Origin: Proteromonas lacertae
Taxonomy: Eukaryota > Sar > Bigyra > Opalinata > Proteromonadidae
Reading direction: 5' to 3'
NCBI GenBank assembly: GCA_002245135.1
Contig: NGBS01001164.1
Span: forward strand, 186,001 to 250,000
DNA length: 64,000 nucleotides
A program made the position numbers and the translations under genes. The notes beneath the pieces are model-generated. The model worked only from the letters and a program-made list of their open reading frames with translations. It was not told where the DNA came from and did not search any database. Shown here piece after piece: positions 11,501-22,310 of this stretch. Every line of letters starts with the position of its first letter. Positions within the stretch are counted from its first letter, which is position 1.

Positions 11501-12671
11501 AAACACCAAGTTAGAAACAATTGGAGTTCCAATAATTAAACCAACTACAAAGAATATAACACCTAATGTAATAGCAACGCATGAAATAATCATAATAAAG
11601 TGAGCTAATTCTCTAGCGATTGGAGTTTGTTCTGTTTCTGTAGCTACTGCTAATTTGGCAATTCTTCCCATTACAGTATGATCACCAGTTTGAATAACTA
11701 AACCAGTTGCTCTACCTTTTGGAATTTGTGTTCCAAAGAATGCTAAATTATCAGCTTCTAATGGATTGTCATGATGAGCTTCAGTTGATCTTTTACATGG
11801 TTCAGATTCACCAGTTAAACAAGCATTATCAACTTGCATATCATCACTACATTCAATTATTCTAACATCAGCTGGAACTTTTTCACCACCTTTCATTAAT
11901 ATAATATCACCAGGAACTAATGTATCTGCACCAGTTACAAATGTTTTACCTCCTCTTATAACGGTAGCTTGATCAGCCATCATCTGTTTGAAACTCTCCA
12001 TTAAAGCACCTGATTGTCTACCTTGACAATAAGAGAAAATACCTGTGATTAATACAACTGCACATAACACAATACCTAAGTATAACTAGTGAAATTATAT
12101 AAAATAATTAATTATATACATCGCTTTCGTTTCTTTGTAGACCATATGATATAAAGCAAAGAATACCACCAGCCCATAATAATAATGCAAAGCCAGAGGA
12201 AATTTCTTTTAAAAACTTAACCCATTCTGGTGTTGTTGGTGGAGGAGTCATCTTGTTTGGTCCAAACTTCTGATAAGCATCTTTATACTTATCTTCTTTA
12301 AGTCCCTAATAAGAAAATAGAGTAAATATTAAGTATACTTGACTAGCATCTGTGTTTAATCTTGCTAATAATGAATTAATTTCTTCAGTATGTTCAGTCA
12401 TTATCAGTTCTTTTTTTAATTCATCATTATTATCCTTTTTACTTTTAGCTTTGTTTTTCTTAGCTAATGCTGGATCTCTTCTTTCTTGCTTGTCAGCTTC
12501 AGTTAAGTGATCAAATTTTTCTTGACTCAATCTTTTATCATATGTTAGCTTTATCTCACCAGCGACAGCTGCAAAAGATGGTCTTCTTTCGCTCGGATGC
12601 TCTCCATGATTGGCCATAGTGTATGACTTTACAGTGGGAGCCACAATTCCATCATCAGGTTGCTGTGACAT
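8507..12671 (-). CDS. Na+/K+-ATPase alpha-type P-type (IIC) cation pump with giant M7-M8 loop
   Basis: Exons 12671-12339, 12305-12120 and 12085-8507 give 1365 residues; animal alpha subunits have about 1020. It exchanges cations across the plasma membrane using ATP. Visible motifs are TGES (actuator), PEGLLATVTVCLTLTANRM (M4), CSDKTGTLT with the phosphorylated Asp, TGDHPITA, GDGVNDAPALRKADIGVAMG, and M5-M6 with NIPEIFPFLSF and LGTDMVPAISLAWE. The C-terminus is KWIERNTYY, keeping the Tyr-Tyr end of true Na,K pumps. The first exon is a charged cytosolic extension of about 110 residues. The odd part is the segment between M7 (LTYLIVMDDYGYPP) and M8 (SAYFVSIVVVQWSDLL). It is about 260 residues (genome about 8870-9650), against roughly 45 in animals, and has Cys residues and NET/NVS sequons. 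No beta-subunit gene is seen nearby. Confidence 0.93.
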
Positions 12672-12987
12672 GCCTTGGATTCAAAGAAATCAAAATGCAA
12701 CGATCTTTAATGATGAAGCAGTAACGGCTAGATCTTTTATAAATTATATTGCATTTTGTTTTTCTTTCAAACTATGTTTTTAATGAGCGTTCTACATCCA
12801 TATCCATAATATAATGTTCAAACAGCACAATGTCTCTAAATATTTCTTATCTTATTTTACCATTTTTTTAAGGATTATTTGATGTTGAAGTAAAGAATAG
12901 TTCTTTATAGTTATTCATTTAATTTAATTACATATTAAAACAAAATAACAAATAAATAATATTAATAACAACATATATATAAATTAA
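12672..12987. other. 316-bp spacer between two minus-strand genes
   Basis: The AT-rich spacer holds the promoter of the Na,K-ATPase (right of 12671) and the 3' end of the FkbM gene. I see no RNA gene and no convincing coding exon. A short open stretch near 12784 (ATGAGCG...) does not extend in any splice combination I tried. Confidence 0.5.
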
Positions 12988-13899
12988 TTATAAATCACTT
13001 TCATTTGCAATTTCAGGCAAAATTGCGACAATATTAAACTGTTCAGAACCACTACACATTCTTCTATCTCTTATACTATAACCATACTTATCAAATATAT
13101 AATAAAAATCATCAGTTATAATTCCTATTTCTTTATTTGCTTCACAACTAATTTCCATATATATAATCTTTATTTGATGATTAGCTAAATATGGTTCAAT
13201 ACCCTGTAATACATAAAACTCAAAACCTTCTACATCTATCTTCATTAAATTAATAGATTCAGTTCTTTTCTTCCATATATCAGTAAATGGATAAACATCA
13301 ATTACAAATTCACTTCTATCTTTTGCATCAGGGATATTCATGATTGAAGAACCACCCCAGTTGATTGGATCTACATATATTGTTGATTTATTTCTATAAC
13401 TACCTAAAGCAACAGGATATAATTCGATATTATTAGCATAAGATTGATTGAATAATAAAGATGTTGTAAAGAGGTTTAAATTCAATGGTACAGGTTCAAA
13501 TGCAATTGTTTTTATTTCATTAGCTAACATTAACAAGGAACAAGCTCCTATATTAGCACCTACATCAACAAACACTCCATTTGGATCTAACTTTGTGTGA
13601 GATGCCCATAAAACCATTAAGTTATCACAGTCATACCAATGATGATTTTGCCTAATCTCGTTTGATATTAAATCATATTCTTTACGTAAACAAATAGAGA
13701 ATAATATTTGTTGATAGAAATTGTATCTACTTTTTTCACAAGTTATATTCATTTCCATATACATAATAAAAGATCGATTCCAAGGTTCTACAGATATTTT
13801 GTTTCTCAATTTGGGTATTCCTCTTGTAATAAACAATGTAGCTGGAATAATGATCATAAATATTGAAATAAAGATTAAAACAACAAAATAAACAATCAT
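12988..13899 (-). CDS. FkbM-family methyltransferase, single-pass membrane protein
   Basis: Intronless gene of 303 residues. Residues 1-26 form one hydrophobic helix (start MIVYFVVLIFISIF), so the enzyme is likely a type II membrane protein facing the ER/Golgi lumen. The catalytic part has the S-adenosylmethionine loop VFVDVGANIGACSLLM, the acidic motif AFEPVPLNLN, a WGGSSIMN segment and the hallmark MKIDVEGFEFYVLQG of the FkbM fold. FkbM enzymes O-methylate sugars or small molecules; the substrate here cannot be told. Membrane-anchored FkbM genes are widespread in protists and animals, so transfer from bacteria is not required. The lack of introns is notable next to its intron-rich neighbours. 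Confidence 0.88.
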   Translation of the reverse strand: MIVYFVVLIFISIFMIIIPATLFITRGIPKLRNKISVEPWNRSFIMYMEMNITCEKSRYNFYQQILFSICLRKEYDLISNEIRQNHHWYDCDNLMVLWASHTKLDPNGVFVDVGANIGACSLLMLANEIKTIAFEPVPLNLNLFTTSLLFNQSYANNIELYPVALGSYRNKSTIYVDPINWGGSSIMNIPDAKDRSEFVIDVYPFTDIWKKRTESINLMKIDVEGFEFYVLQGIEPYLANHQIKIIYMEISCEANKEIGIITDDFYYIFDKYGYSIRDRRMCSGSEQFNIVAILPEIANESDL

Positions 13900-14124
13900 T
13901 TTGAGTTTATTTTAGAAAAAATATTATTTTGGTTTGATTCTGCCAAACCTTTTATTTTTGTGCTTTAGTTAATTACATTCAATTATTGCTTTATATCTAA
14001 TTTAAACAACATCATTAATATATATATATGCATTTTTTATTATTCAATATTCACTATGTTTAGATATTTTATACATACTCGATTTAATTAATATACAGAA
14101 CTTATACTCTAAAATTTACAAAAT

Positions 14125-15883
14125 TTATATATTAGGATAAGACTATTGAATAATACAAAAGTAAAAATACATATTTATAAGCTCTCAAATCTCTTGCTTG
14201 TGGAGTATAGGACCTTCCTCTTGGATGATATTGAGTTGAACTACCTGATGTTAAATGTGGATATTTATCTACAGATGGTAAACTTACTCTTCTACTATTA
14301 TCATCAAACTCTATTGATTTATCATATTTTACTTTCGAAAGTAATGAAGCAGATGTACTACTACGCAAACCACCTGATGATGTTGGTTTAATTGGGACTT
14401 TGTACAGATGCTAATAAAGAACTTGCACTTTTACTACTTCCTAAACCACCAAGCTGCATGACCAATTGAATTATCATTACTATTCGAATTCATATTTGTA
14501 TTGCTATTAGTACTAGTTAATGATGATGTAGTGGTCAATGAACTAAAACTAGAACTAAAGGGTCTACGTAAATTATTAATTGGTTTAGCTGATGGTGTTA
14601 ATAAAGGAGGTGGTGCTTCATATAATTCTTTACGAGAAAACTGTAATTTACCTACATTGATTGGAGATAAAGGTGTTGCACCTATTTATATTAGTAAATA
14701 GAATGATATATTAAATACTGTTCATTGCTTTAACCTTTTCTACATTTGTATCAAATAAAAACTTTCTTGGTGTTGGTGCATCTGAAGCAGTTGTTGCTGT
14801 AGTTGATGTTTCGCTTAATTTTGATTGGGCTATTTATTAGTATATTGCAATTAGTTATACGTGTTGAAGGTGATGTAGTAGGAGTCATTCTTGGAGTTGG
14901 TGTATTGGATAAACTAGCAATCGAAGGATTAAGTTTCCTATAAATGAAATAACATAAAAAAGGTTTAACAATAATAATATATATACATATCTTCTTTCAT
15001 CACTGATTTTGTAGGTTCAGTTAGTTTATTTTCTTGTAATCTCATTTTATATACAGCTAATATAGAGATATTCTGTGAAAGTGCATTATAAGATGGTGTT
15101 GCAGGTCGTATAAGAGTTGGTGACCATTTAATGGATTGTCTTGCTCTTCTGATCATTGAAGTTCTTCTACTAGTTGATATTCTTCTTTGCTGTTTTGAAT
15201 TTAATACATTATTGTATGTGTTTAATAACAAATCTGAATCGTCAGGTACTATTTAGAGATAATTATCAATGATTAAAAATAATAATATTATACATTTACT
15301 TGGTGGTAAATTTGTTCTAAAATATGACAATCTCTATTCAAATAGATAGAACATTTATATTAAATACAGTTCCAAATAATTCTAATTGTTGAACAAAATT
15401 TGGACTACAATTACATGGCGGTCTTACCACTTTGATATATTTGATCGAATCATCTGCACTCCATCCATATTTTGCCATAAAATAAATAGCCAAACATGCT
15501 GCAGATCTATTTGTTCCATCATAGCTATGTATCTACAAAATAAATAAAAAGGTATTTAATACAAGACAGCAATCACAATTTTGAAATGCTTCCTCTATAA
15601 ACATATATATTTTCTTTGCCTATGCATGACTCAGAAATATAACAAATACATTTATATCTTGATTTCCAAGTAATTCACAAGGTCCTTTTGACCAATAAAA
15701 CGTTAAATACCTTTATATTAAACAACAGTAAATATACTTTATTCCTGCTTTCTCAAAACTATTTCGAACTTCCCTACCTGCACAGTTTATAATGTGAGTA
15801 ATTTGATTTGGGAACAAGAAATCGAAATCTTGAGCACAATCATAGTCACTTATAAATAGCCCATCTTTAATCTTAGTTGACAT
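14125..15883 (-). CDS. Dual-specificity-phosphatase-fold pseudophosphatase with basic Ser/Thr-rich tail
   Basis: About a dozen exons join to 464 residues. The N-terminal third is a DSP domain: start MSTKIKDGLFISDYDCAQDF, then ITHIINCAGREVRNSFEKAG, the P-loop IHSYDGTNRSAA, and AKYGWSADDSIKYIKVVRP. The P-loop should be HCxxGxxRS; here Ser replaces the catalytic Cys, so it should bind but not hydrolyse phospho-substrates. An HS-type P-loop is, from memory, also found in pseudophosphatases of other protists. The rest (from about residue 165) is disordered, with RRISTSRRTSMIRRARQS and many TPxPR-like sites. Introns include 15711-15737, 15620-15649, 15533-15562, 15334-15367, 15249-15299 and 14143-14170. 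Two apparent frame breaks near 14380-14460 disappear if introns of 22 and 25 nt starting GTC are removed. The tail exon map is less sure than the catalytic part. Confidence 0.75.
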
Positions 15884-16029
15884 TTCGTATAAAGAGATAA
15901 ATCTTATAACGAACTGACAAACTCATGGGGCAATTTTCGATAGTTTTCGTTTCAATCATTTTATTTTCACTTTATCTCACGATATAGAAAGAAAAACAAT
16001 ATTATATAAGCAATAAATATATTTATGAG

Positions 16030-16960
16030 TTATACTATATTGTTATTTCTAATTAATTCATATTTTCCATTGGAACCAGTCATTTCTGTAATGTTAGATA
16101 GTTTCCTTTTATCTAATCTCACGGTTTCAACTATCCTTGCAAAATAAATGACTACTGCACATACAGATCCAATTACAATGCCAGCAACAATATCACTAAA
16201 ATGATGCCAATAATCTCTCTATAACAGTAAAATATAACTAAAATTCATACTGTTCTTGTAGCTGCAATCCATAGAGCCACAAAAATTGGAATACTTGACA
16301 CTAAAAACTTGATTGAAATGAAATAATTCTCTCTTATTTGTGAAAGAATGAAATATAGAATACATGATAAATACACTAAACTAGCCATAGCATAGGTAGA
16401 ATGGCCAGATGGAAAACTACGAATAGCTGAATTTACTCTAAGAAATGAAGCTTGGCATTTATTTATATCACCTAGTTTTCCATATACTCCATAAGTATGA
16501 GTTTCATTGTTATAAGGATAGTCACACAATGCGAAAAAGTTGGGTCTTAATCTACCATTTGCTTCTTTTAGAAAACCACATATTAAACCTGCAAATATTA
16601 GAGACTCACAAAATCCAAGTAGAATTCTTTGTTCAGACTATAGATGATTAATATTTGTATAAAATACAGGAATTGTGATGTTACTATGTGTATGTGATTT
16701 GATGAATGGGATTATAACCATTAGACAAATAAATGGCAAAACAATTAGGAAGAATAAAACATCAAAAGTTCTACCATAGTTATATAAGGATTATACGAGA
16801 ATGTTTCTTGCATTAAAGGATAAGAAAATTGAATATCACCTTCGAAGAAATCACGACTATGAGGAGGAATAATTTCACAAAGTATTATAAATGGCAGTAA
16901 TATAATTAGAGACAACCACTCTCTAGGATCAGTTTCTCCTAAATACTCTATTAAATGCAT
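16030..16960 (-). CDS. PAP2-family lipid phosphate phosphatase, multi-pass membrane
   Basis: Four exons (introns 16771-16796, 16638-16667, 16219-16250) give 280 residues. Six hydrophobic helices are visible. The three active-site motifs of type 2 phosphatidic acid phosphatases are present in order: KEANGRLRP (KX6RP), SFPSGHS (PSGH) and TRTARDYWHHFSD (S/TRX5HX3D). All catalytic residues are kept. These enzymes dephosphorylate phosphatidate, lysophosphatidate and related lipids at the outer leaflet or ER lumen. Without the 26-nt first intron the reading frame would break in the second helix, which supports that intron. The C-terminal 30 residues are polar and may be cytosolic. It is a typical LPP-like protein in size. 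Confidence 0.9.
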
Positions 16961-17073
16961 TTTAAAATATGTGGGGTATTTTTGAGATAGTTTACATTAA
17001 CCAATACTTTAAACTTTCTTCTTTTGAAAGATCCAATAGTAGTATAGTAATATAAATTATAATTTAAGCAGCA

Positions 17074-18906
17074 ATGTCTTGGAGAGATGGATTTAAAAAA
17101 CTTACTAATAAATTAAAGGAGATGAAAGATCAAGTTATGGCTAATATGCAACTACCATCATTTCATACTGCTAAAATTGGTAGAGATATAGAAATAGAAG
17201 GGAAGGAGTTGGAAGAAACACTGAAAACTTGTGGTATGTGAAATAGTTGTTTAATCTTTATAGCTAATCATATGGGATATATGCTATTGAATTTTACTGA
17301 TCCTGAAGCTGATATAAAGTATCAAGCTATAGTTCTGGCTATAAACAAGTGGACTATTGGTTGTATTACATTTGATCAAGCAAAAGTGATTTTAAGTTTA
17401 TTAAGTAGTCACCAAACAGTTTTACTTACTGTTTGTGATGTTGAACAAATAACAGAGGCATATATTGTTCCAGAACAAGTATAAATTCATATATATATAT
17501 ATCTTTTTTTTACTTTATTTTTATATAGACAAATTCAAACATAGTAATACAAAAATGTTTACAGTTTTTACACAATAATTATCTATTTGATATATTGAAT
17601 TTAAATTACAAAGAAGTAACATCCTCACTGTTATATTCCATTATAAAATGGACTTCAATTGAACCAACAATTGATTATACATATTTATTCTTAAAACATC
17701 CAGAAATCATCTGGAAATTACTACATTTTACTATAGGACAAAGATTCCCAATGTATTTTTGATTATTATCATTATTATTATTATTATTATTAATATAGTT
17801 CTGATATAAGTATGAGAGCAATCAAAACTGAACCAGAAGTATCAATCGATTATAAAGAATTTGCTTCTAATTTAAAATACCCAAGTACCTTGTTTCACAT
17901 ATGTGATATATATAATTTATATTTACATGTATTAAAAGCTGAAGATTTAAATAAATACAATCAATACTTTATGAGTTTAATGAAGATAACTGACATTGTA
18001 ATATTTGATAGTATAATGCAAAACAAAGATAGTATTTATGCTGCTTTATATGACAAATATAATCAAATTGATGTAATTATTGAAATAATTAAATATCTAA
18101 AAACCCAAACTATTACTGAAGATATGTTGAATGAAATAAGTGAATATGATGTGAGTGAAATGGAAGAAGTTATTGAAAATTTATCGCCCCAAAAGAAACA
18201 ACCAAAACAACAAGTAGAAGGTGAAGATGATGAAGTAGTTGAAGGATCTAAAGATAAAGAAGATAATAATAATGAAGAAATTGAAACAGAACAGTCATTA
18301 TTATCCAAACTACAAGCAATGGAAGTATCTAAAATCCTTCAAATAATGAATGTATTGTTTACTCGAAATCATGAATATATTATTCCTACTTATCTCTTAT
18401 TATTTATTGCTGATATTAATTCTGATGTTAATTTGGTTGAAAAGTATTTCTTTATTAAAGATATTGTTCATATGGTACCAAGAAAATGTCAAATGATATT
18501 GGCACATTTAATTGACTTAGTATATATATATTTTTTATTTTTTATATTCTTATAATAGTGTCTTCATTGTGATATATCTATTCAATTATTGGATATTCTT
18601 TCAAATTCATTGGCATTTAAAGAAATACATGTATTTAATAATTTCAATATAATATATAATATAATATAATAGATTGGTATTATAGGAGTGTATTTAAAAC
18701 TATTATTGGTAGATCCACAATATTTTTTCACTCCTATAGCTGAACACAAATGTAGAGGAGATAAGACAGTTAGTAAAACAAGATGCACTTGCCACTTCTC
18801 ATTGAAAATGAGTTGGGAAGAAATTAACGATTTGGCAAAGCAACCTTATTCTGAAGAAGGAAGATTATCATCTTGTAGATTATGTGGTAATTGGATTCCT
18901 GAATAA
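17074..18906 (+). CDS. Uncharacterised protein with Cys-rich C-terminal motif
   Basis: Six exons (17074-17233, 17264-17478, 17529-17752, 17799-18519, 18559-18630, 18673-18906) give 541 residues with a continuous frame. I do not recognise the family. The start is MSWRDGFKKLTNKLKEMKDQ, followed by a mostly helical body. An acidic linker near the middle (EGEDDEVVEGSKDKED) separates two helical halves. The last 55 residues contain HKCRGD, RCTCHF and CRLCGNWIPE, with the sequence MSWEEINDLA in between. The Cys spacing could bind zinc, and a second W-E-E-I motif echoes the N-terminus. There is no membrane segment or signal peptide. It runs tail-to-tail into the I13 inhibitor gene 46 bp away. A vesicle-trafficking or E3-type scaffold would be a guess, so no function is assigned. 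Confidence 0.75.
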
Positions 18907-18952
18907 ATAAATTATAATAACAATAGTGATATATATATAAAATGTTTTGTAT

Positions 18953-19279
18953 TTAACCAAGAATTGGTATTCTTTCTACTTTCTTTGTTTCTGGATCATA
19001 AAATACTCTTACTCTATCTAATCGCATATCCATTGTGACAGGATCAGTCTATTATTAACATTATTAACAATACCATTTTTAATTTTTGAATAATAATATC
19101 TTGTCTATCTTTTCTTATAGTTTCAACAGCATAATCCACATCTTTTCCCATCAACTCTGGCCATCTAGAAAATATTAACCTAATCTATACGAAGCTCTAT
19201 TTGGATCGCCACATAATGCACTTGCGACTATAATAGCAAGAAACATCATAGAACATAATTTAATATGACAGCTATTCAT
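18953..19279 (-). CDS. Secreted potato-inhibitor-I type (MEROPS I13) serine proteinase inhibitor
   Basis: Three small exons (19279-19191, 19164-19074, 19048-18953) make 91 residues and are too split to show as one open frame. The N-terminus (MNSCHIKLCSMMFLAIIVASALC) is a good signal peptide. The mature part has WPELMGKDVDYAVETI, then DPVTMDMRLDRVRVFYD and VERIPILG. These are the core motifs of the chymotrypsin-inhibitor-2/eglin family. By comparison with barley CI-2 (VTMEYR), the reactive bond is Met-Asp in VTMDMR, predicting action on chymotrypsin- or subtilisin-like proteases. The supporting R-x-D-R-V-R residues are intact. The two introns (25 and 26 nt) have the local GTAT...TAG form. It would be exported and may protect against host, prey or self proteases. 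Confidence 0.85.
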
Positions 19280-19339
19280 CTAAAAAAACAATCAAACACG
19301 AAAAAAAATATTTGGCTTGTTAATAAAACGGATAAATAA

Positions 19340-20760
19340 TTATATTCTGCGAAAACTAATATATTCCTCCACTATTGAATGAATATCACTAAATGATTCT
19401 TCTAATTGACTGTTTTCTAAACCATATTTATTATACCAGTTTAGATAAGCTTTTGCATCATACATTAAAGTTGCTTTATTCAAGCAATACTTCATACTAT
19501 CAACGATAGCATTTCTATGAATGCAAGTTGTTACATTTCTCATCACTCCTGCGCTTGGAAATGCATCTTTCGACACTAGTTCTTGAATTCCATCAGATAT
19601 TCCAAGTAAATTCATTGCCCTTGTTGATTTTGTTAATATTTCATTCTCATATCTACTGTAGTCATTCATTGTATTTCCTCTAATGATATTATACATTGAA
19701 ATTGTATATAACTGTTGTTTCTTGTTATTATATTTATATATTAATGATAATAAATTCTGATTTAATGTATTCCATGAAGATTGAAGAGAATCTAAATTAT
19801 TAAAACATTATTTATACTTTGCTTCTGTATTCTGCTATTATTTATATTAATTAATGGAGTAGAATATAATTCCATAAACTATTATTCATATATATATATA
19901 TATAATAATAATTATTATATACTTTCATAGAAGAAATAGGTGGTAAATTATAATAAAACATATTCCAATCAAATTGTTCAAAATAAGGGCATTTATTTCT
20001 CTTCATCTTTTGAACTGTTGGGAAAAATAGTCCAGCTAGATTAGTAGCAATTATTGAATTAATATTAGATATTGAAACATTCTTCCTACGAGTATATATA
20101 TCATTAAAATTATATATAAATATACTTCCATTCTCTTTGATTTAAGGCAACATTCATTAAATAATCATTTTCAAAATATATACAACTATCTGCATAATCT
20201 TTTATTGTTTTCCATGTAAGTATTGTGTTATAATATTGTAAAGGAGTATCACCATTCCAACTAGGATGTATTATTATTGGTAATAGATTCAAACTACCAA
20301 ATTCATTTCTACATTCACTTAAAATTCTACTTCCTAAACCAGAACCTGTTCCACCACCTGTACTATACACAAATACTATCCCTTTGGCAAAATCACTCTC
20401 TTCTAGTTCTTGTCTGATTATATCTATTGCTTTGGAATATAAAGGATTCTTTTGATTTAAATCATTATAACCTAAAGCCCAATTATTTGCTCGACCGTTA
20501 GTATCAGATAAAATATTTCTCGATTTTATGTTAGCTATGTCTTTAAACTCTTGTAACACTTTTGGTTCACTATCTACTAACACACAACGACAATAATTCT
20601 TTTCTTTGTATCTATAAAACATCGGATGATATTCATTATCATAATTCTTTAATTCTGAATTAGCTAAACACCAAAAAGGTAATCCAATCTATTTTTGGTA
20701 ATATTTTAATATTCATACTTGATTACCGCATTGTCCAATATGAATATAGACAGTACTCGT
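19340..20760 (-). CDS. Divergent ZED-group tubulin, best guess zeta-tubulin; no ATG at expected start
   Basis: Roughly 427 residues. Tubulin landmarks are HIGQCGNQIG near the N-terminus, a variant of the GTP-binding loop (STGGGTGSGLGSR), NNWALGY, PLQYYNTILTWK, and a C-terminal KAYLNWYNKYGLENSQ helix. It differs from alpha, beta and gamma tubulins and from the true delta-tubulin at 57.4-58.8 kb. The GD-x-PLQYYN block resembles zeta-tubulin more than delta or epsilon, but this is a judgement by eye. Zeta, delta and epsilon tubulins serve basal-body triplets and appendages. Introns include 20689-20718. The frame opens with ACG at 20758-20760, where ATG is expected before Ser-Thr-Val-Tyr, and no upstream in-frame ATG is visible. 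All other exons are intact, so a non-AUG start or a recent loss are both possible. Confidence 0.75.
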
Positions 20761-20790
20761 TTGTCTTGCTATACTGATAAAAAACAACTT

Positions 20791-20812
20791 CAAGCTTTTT
20801 TTATGAAGCTTG
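20791..20812. promoter_or_regulatory. Inverted AAGCTT pair upstream of zeta-like tubulin
   Basis: CAAGCTT and AAGCTTG face each other with an 8-bp T-rich gap, about 30-50 bp before the tubulin start on the minus strand. The element matches the CAAGCTTGA core found before other genes in the window. Confidence 0.35.
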
Positions 20813-20877
20813 ATTTTTATTTTTCTTCAAAATCAATCAATTAAAACAGTTTTGTCAAAAAAATGAAAATAGTTATA

Positions 20878-21891
20878 TAATATTATAGAATTCTTCTTGA
20901 ATTTCTTCCTTATCTTCTTCCATTATTCCATTCATTTTTATCTTTTTAATTGACAAAAGTGCGAGTAAAAATGATTTCAAATGTTTTTTAGTTATGTTAG
21001 CTTTTGAATGTTATTGATAATTTTATCCAATCCATTGAAAACTCCACTATTTCTTTTAATTAATCTTAATCCTTTTTCATCTAATTCATTTCCTGATAAA
21101 TTTAACTTTCTTAGTGGATAATTATCTTTTATCTTTTCTATTAATAACTTCAATCCATTTTCACTCATTCCAATATCTATTTAATGTTTATATTCATAAT
21201 AATAATACTTGAAACACATTATTATCCTCTTCAAATGGTAATTGATAGTTTAAATCATCTCATATAATATACATCCAATTGACCAAATCACACTTTTCTC
21301 ATCACATTCTAATCCACTCAACTCTTCTGGGCTTTTGAAACATATATCATACACTCTCATTTCATCATCATTTCCCAATGCATTCAAAAATAAATCACAT
21401 AACAACATATTATTATTAACTTTATAAATCACATTACTGCTCTTTAAATTATCAACTATTATATCATTTTCACTCAATATTATTAATGTATTACATATAT
21501 AACATATCACATTACAAATAAGTCTATTTGTTAATGATTTGCCTTTTATTAATTCTTCTAAATCTCTAGTGTAATATTTTCTTGATAATAATATCATATT
21601 ACATCCGATATGTTGTATTTGAAATGGATATGTGATTAAACTACAATTTTTGGATAATAATTGATGATTCTCGATAAATTTCAATATATGCTTTTCTTTG
21701 ATCTTCCGGATATTTAATATTTTTATCATTTTAACATCGTTCATCATTTCTACTTTCACATTAACTTCATTTACATTCTTTTCACCTGTTTCTTTTATCT
21801 ATTAAAGAATATCCACAATTTTTCATACTTTTGCATTTAATGGTAGAAGCGATGATAATTTATTATCTAAGAATGAGTTTAAGTTTATCAT
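20878..21891 (-). pseudogene. Decayed pseudokinase-LRR gene (copy A)
   Basis: Copy A shares its start (MINLNSFLDNKLSS, ATG at 21891), first-intron position and N-terminal 220 residues with the fuller copies at 33.1 and 58.8 kb. Shared motifs include VDNLKSSNVI, LCDLFL, FKSPEEL and SVIWSIGCILYEM. After the last of these the frame shifts, and an internal deletion joins the kinase-like domain directly to the final leucine-rich segment (GMSENGLKLLIE, LNLSGNELDEKGLRLI). A further frame shift follows before the C-terminal KIKMNGI block. The splice junction ahead of that last segment is still recognisable. The missing part is about 2.3 kb compared with the other copies. It lies 118 bp beyond the zeta-like tubulin start on the same strand. 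It is most likely non-functional, though a short kinase-like product could still be made. Confidence 0.8.
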
Positions 21892-22310
21892 TCTTGTTTC
21901 AAAATATTTAGTCGTTTCTATTCTTTATTTTCTTAATTAAACATCATTAAACACATCAAATACTCATTATACATATTGAAAATTGCTATTGCTAGATCAT
22001 TCTATTCATTAATTATAATATTGAGATTATAACTGAATTACAAAACAAAATTAACTAACAAAGGATGTGATAGTAAAATATGAAGAGTAATTGATAAATT
22101 GTAACGACATTATTTCGAATGATATATTTACACTGATCTATATGTTTTGTTTAGCTTTTTAAAAAAGAAAAAAAATATTGAAAAAAAAGTCATTTCGCGC
22201 CAAACTGAATAAAATGAATAGAAACACTCAAAATCTTAACAAAATAATAGAAATGATTAATCAATGATTTTAAAAATTCGTATAGAACCATATTTGAAGA
22301 GTTAAAACAG
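21892..22310. other. 419-bp AT-rich spacer between divergent genes
   Basis: The spacer lies between the start of copy A (minus) and the helical protein gene (plus). It has T- and A-runs around 22155-22190 and an open stretch before the chosen ATG at 22311 whose upstream in-frame part lacks an ATG. No RNA gene or further exon could be supported. Confidence 0.5.

Noticed and set aside
12784-12900. Possible tiny gene in the spacer left of FkbM
   Set aside because: Starts with ATGAGCG but hits stops after eight codons and no splice choice gave a meaningful product.
12988-13899. Bacterial transfer of the FkbM gene
   Set aside because: Membrane-anchored FkbM proteins are common in eukaryotes and base composition matches the neighbours; intronlessness alone is not enough.
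14380-14460. Two frameshifts making the pseudophosphatase a pseudogene
   Set aside because: Two short GT-AG segments of 22 and 25 nt restore a continuous Ser-rich tail; kept as introns, with doubt noted.
16771-16796. Frameshift in the PAP2 gene
   Set aside because: A 26-nt GTATAA...TAG intron restores the frame and a good transmembrane helix.
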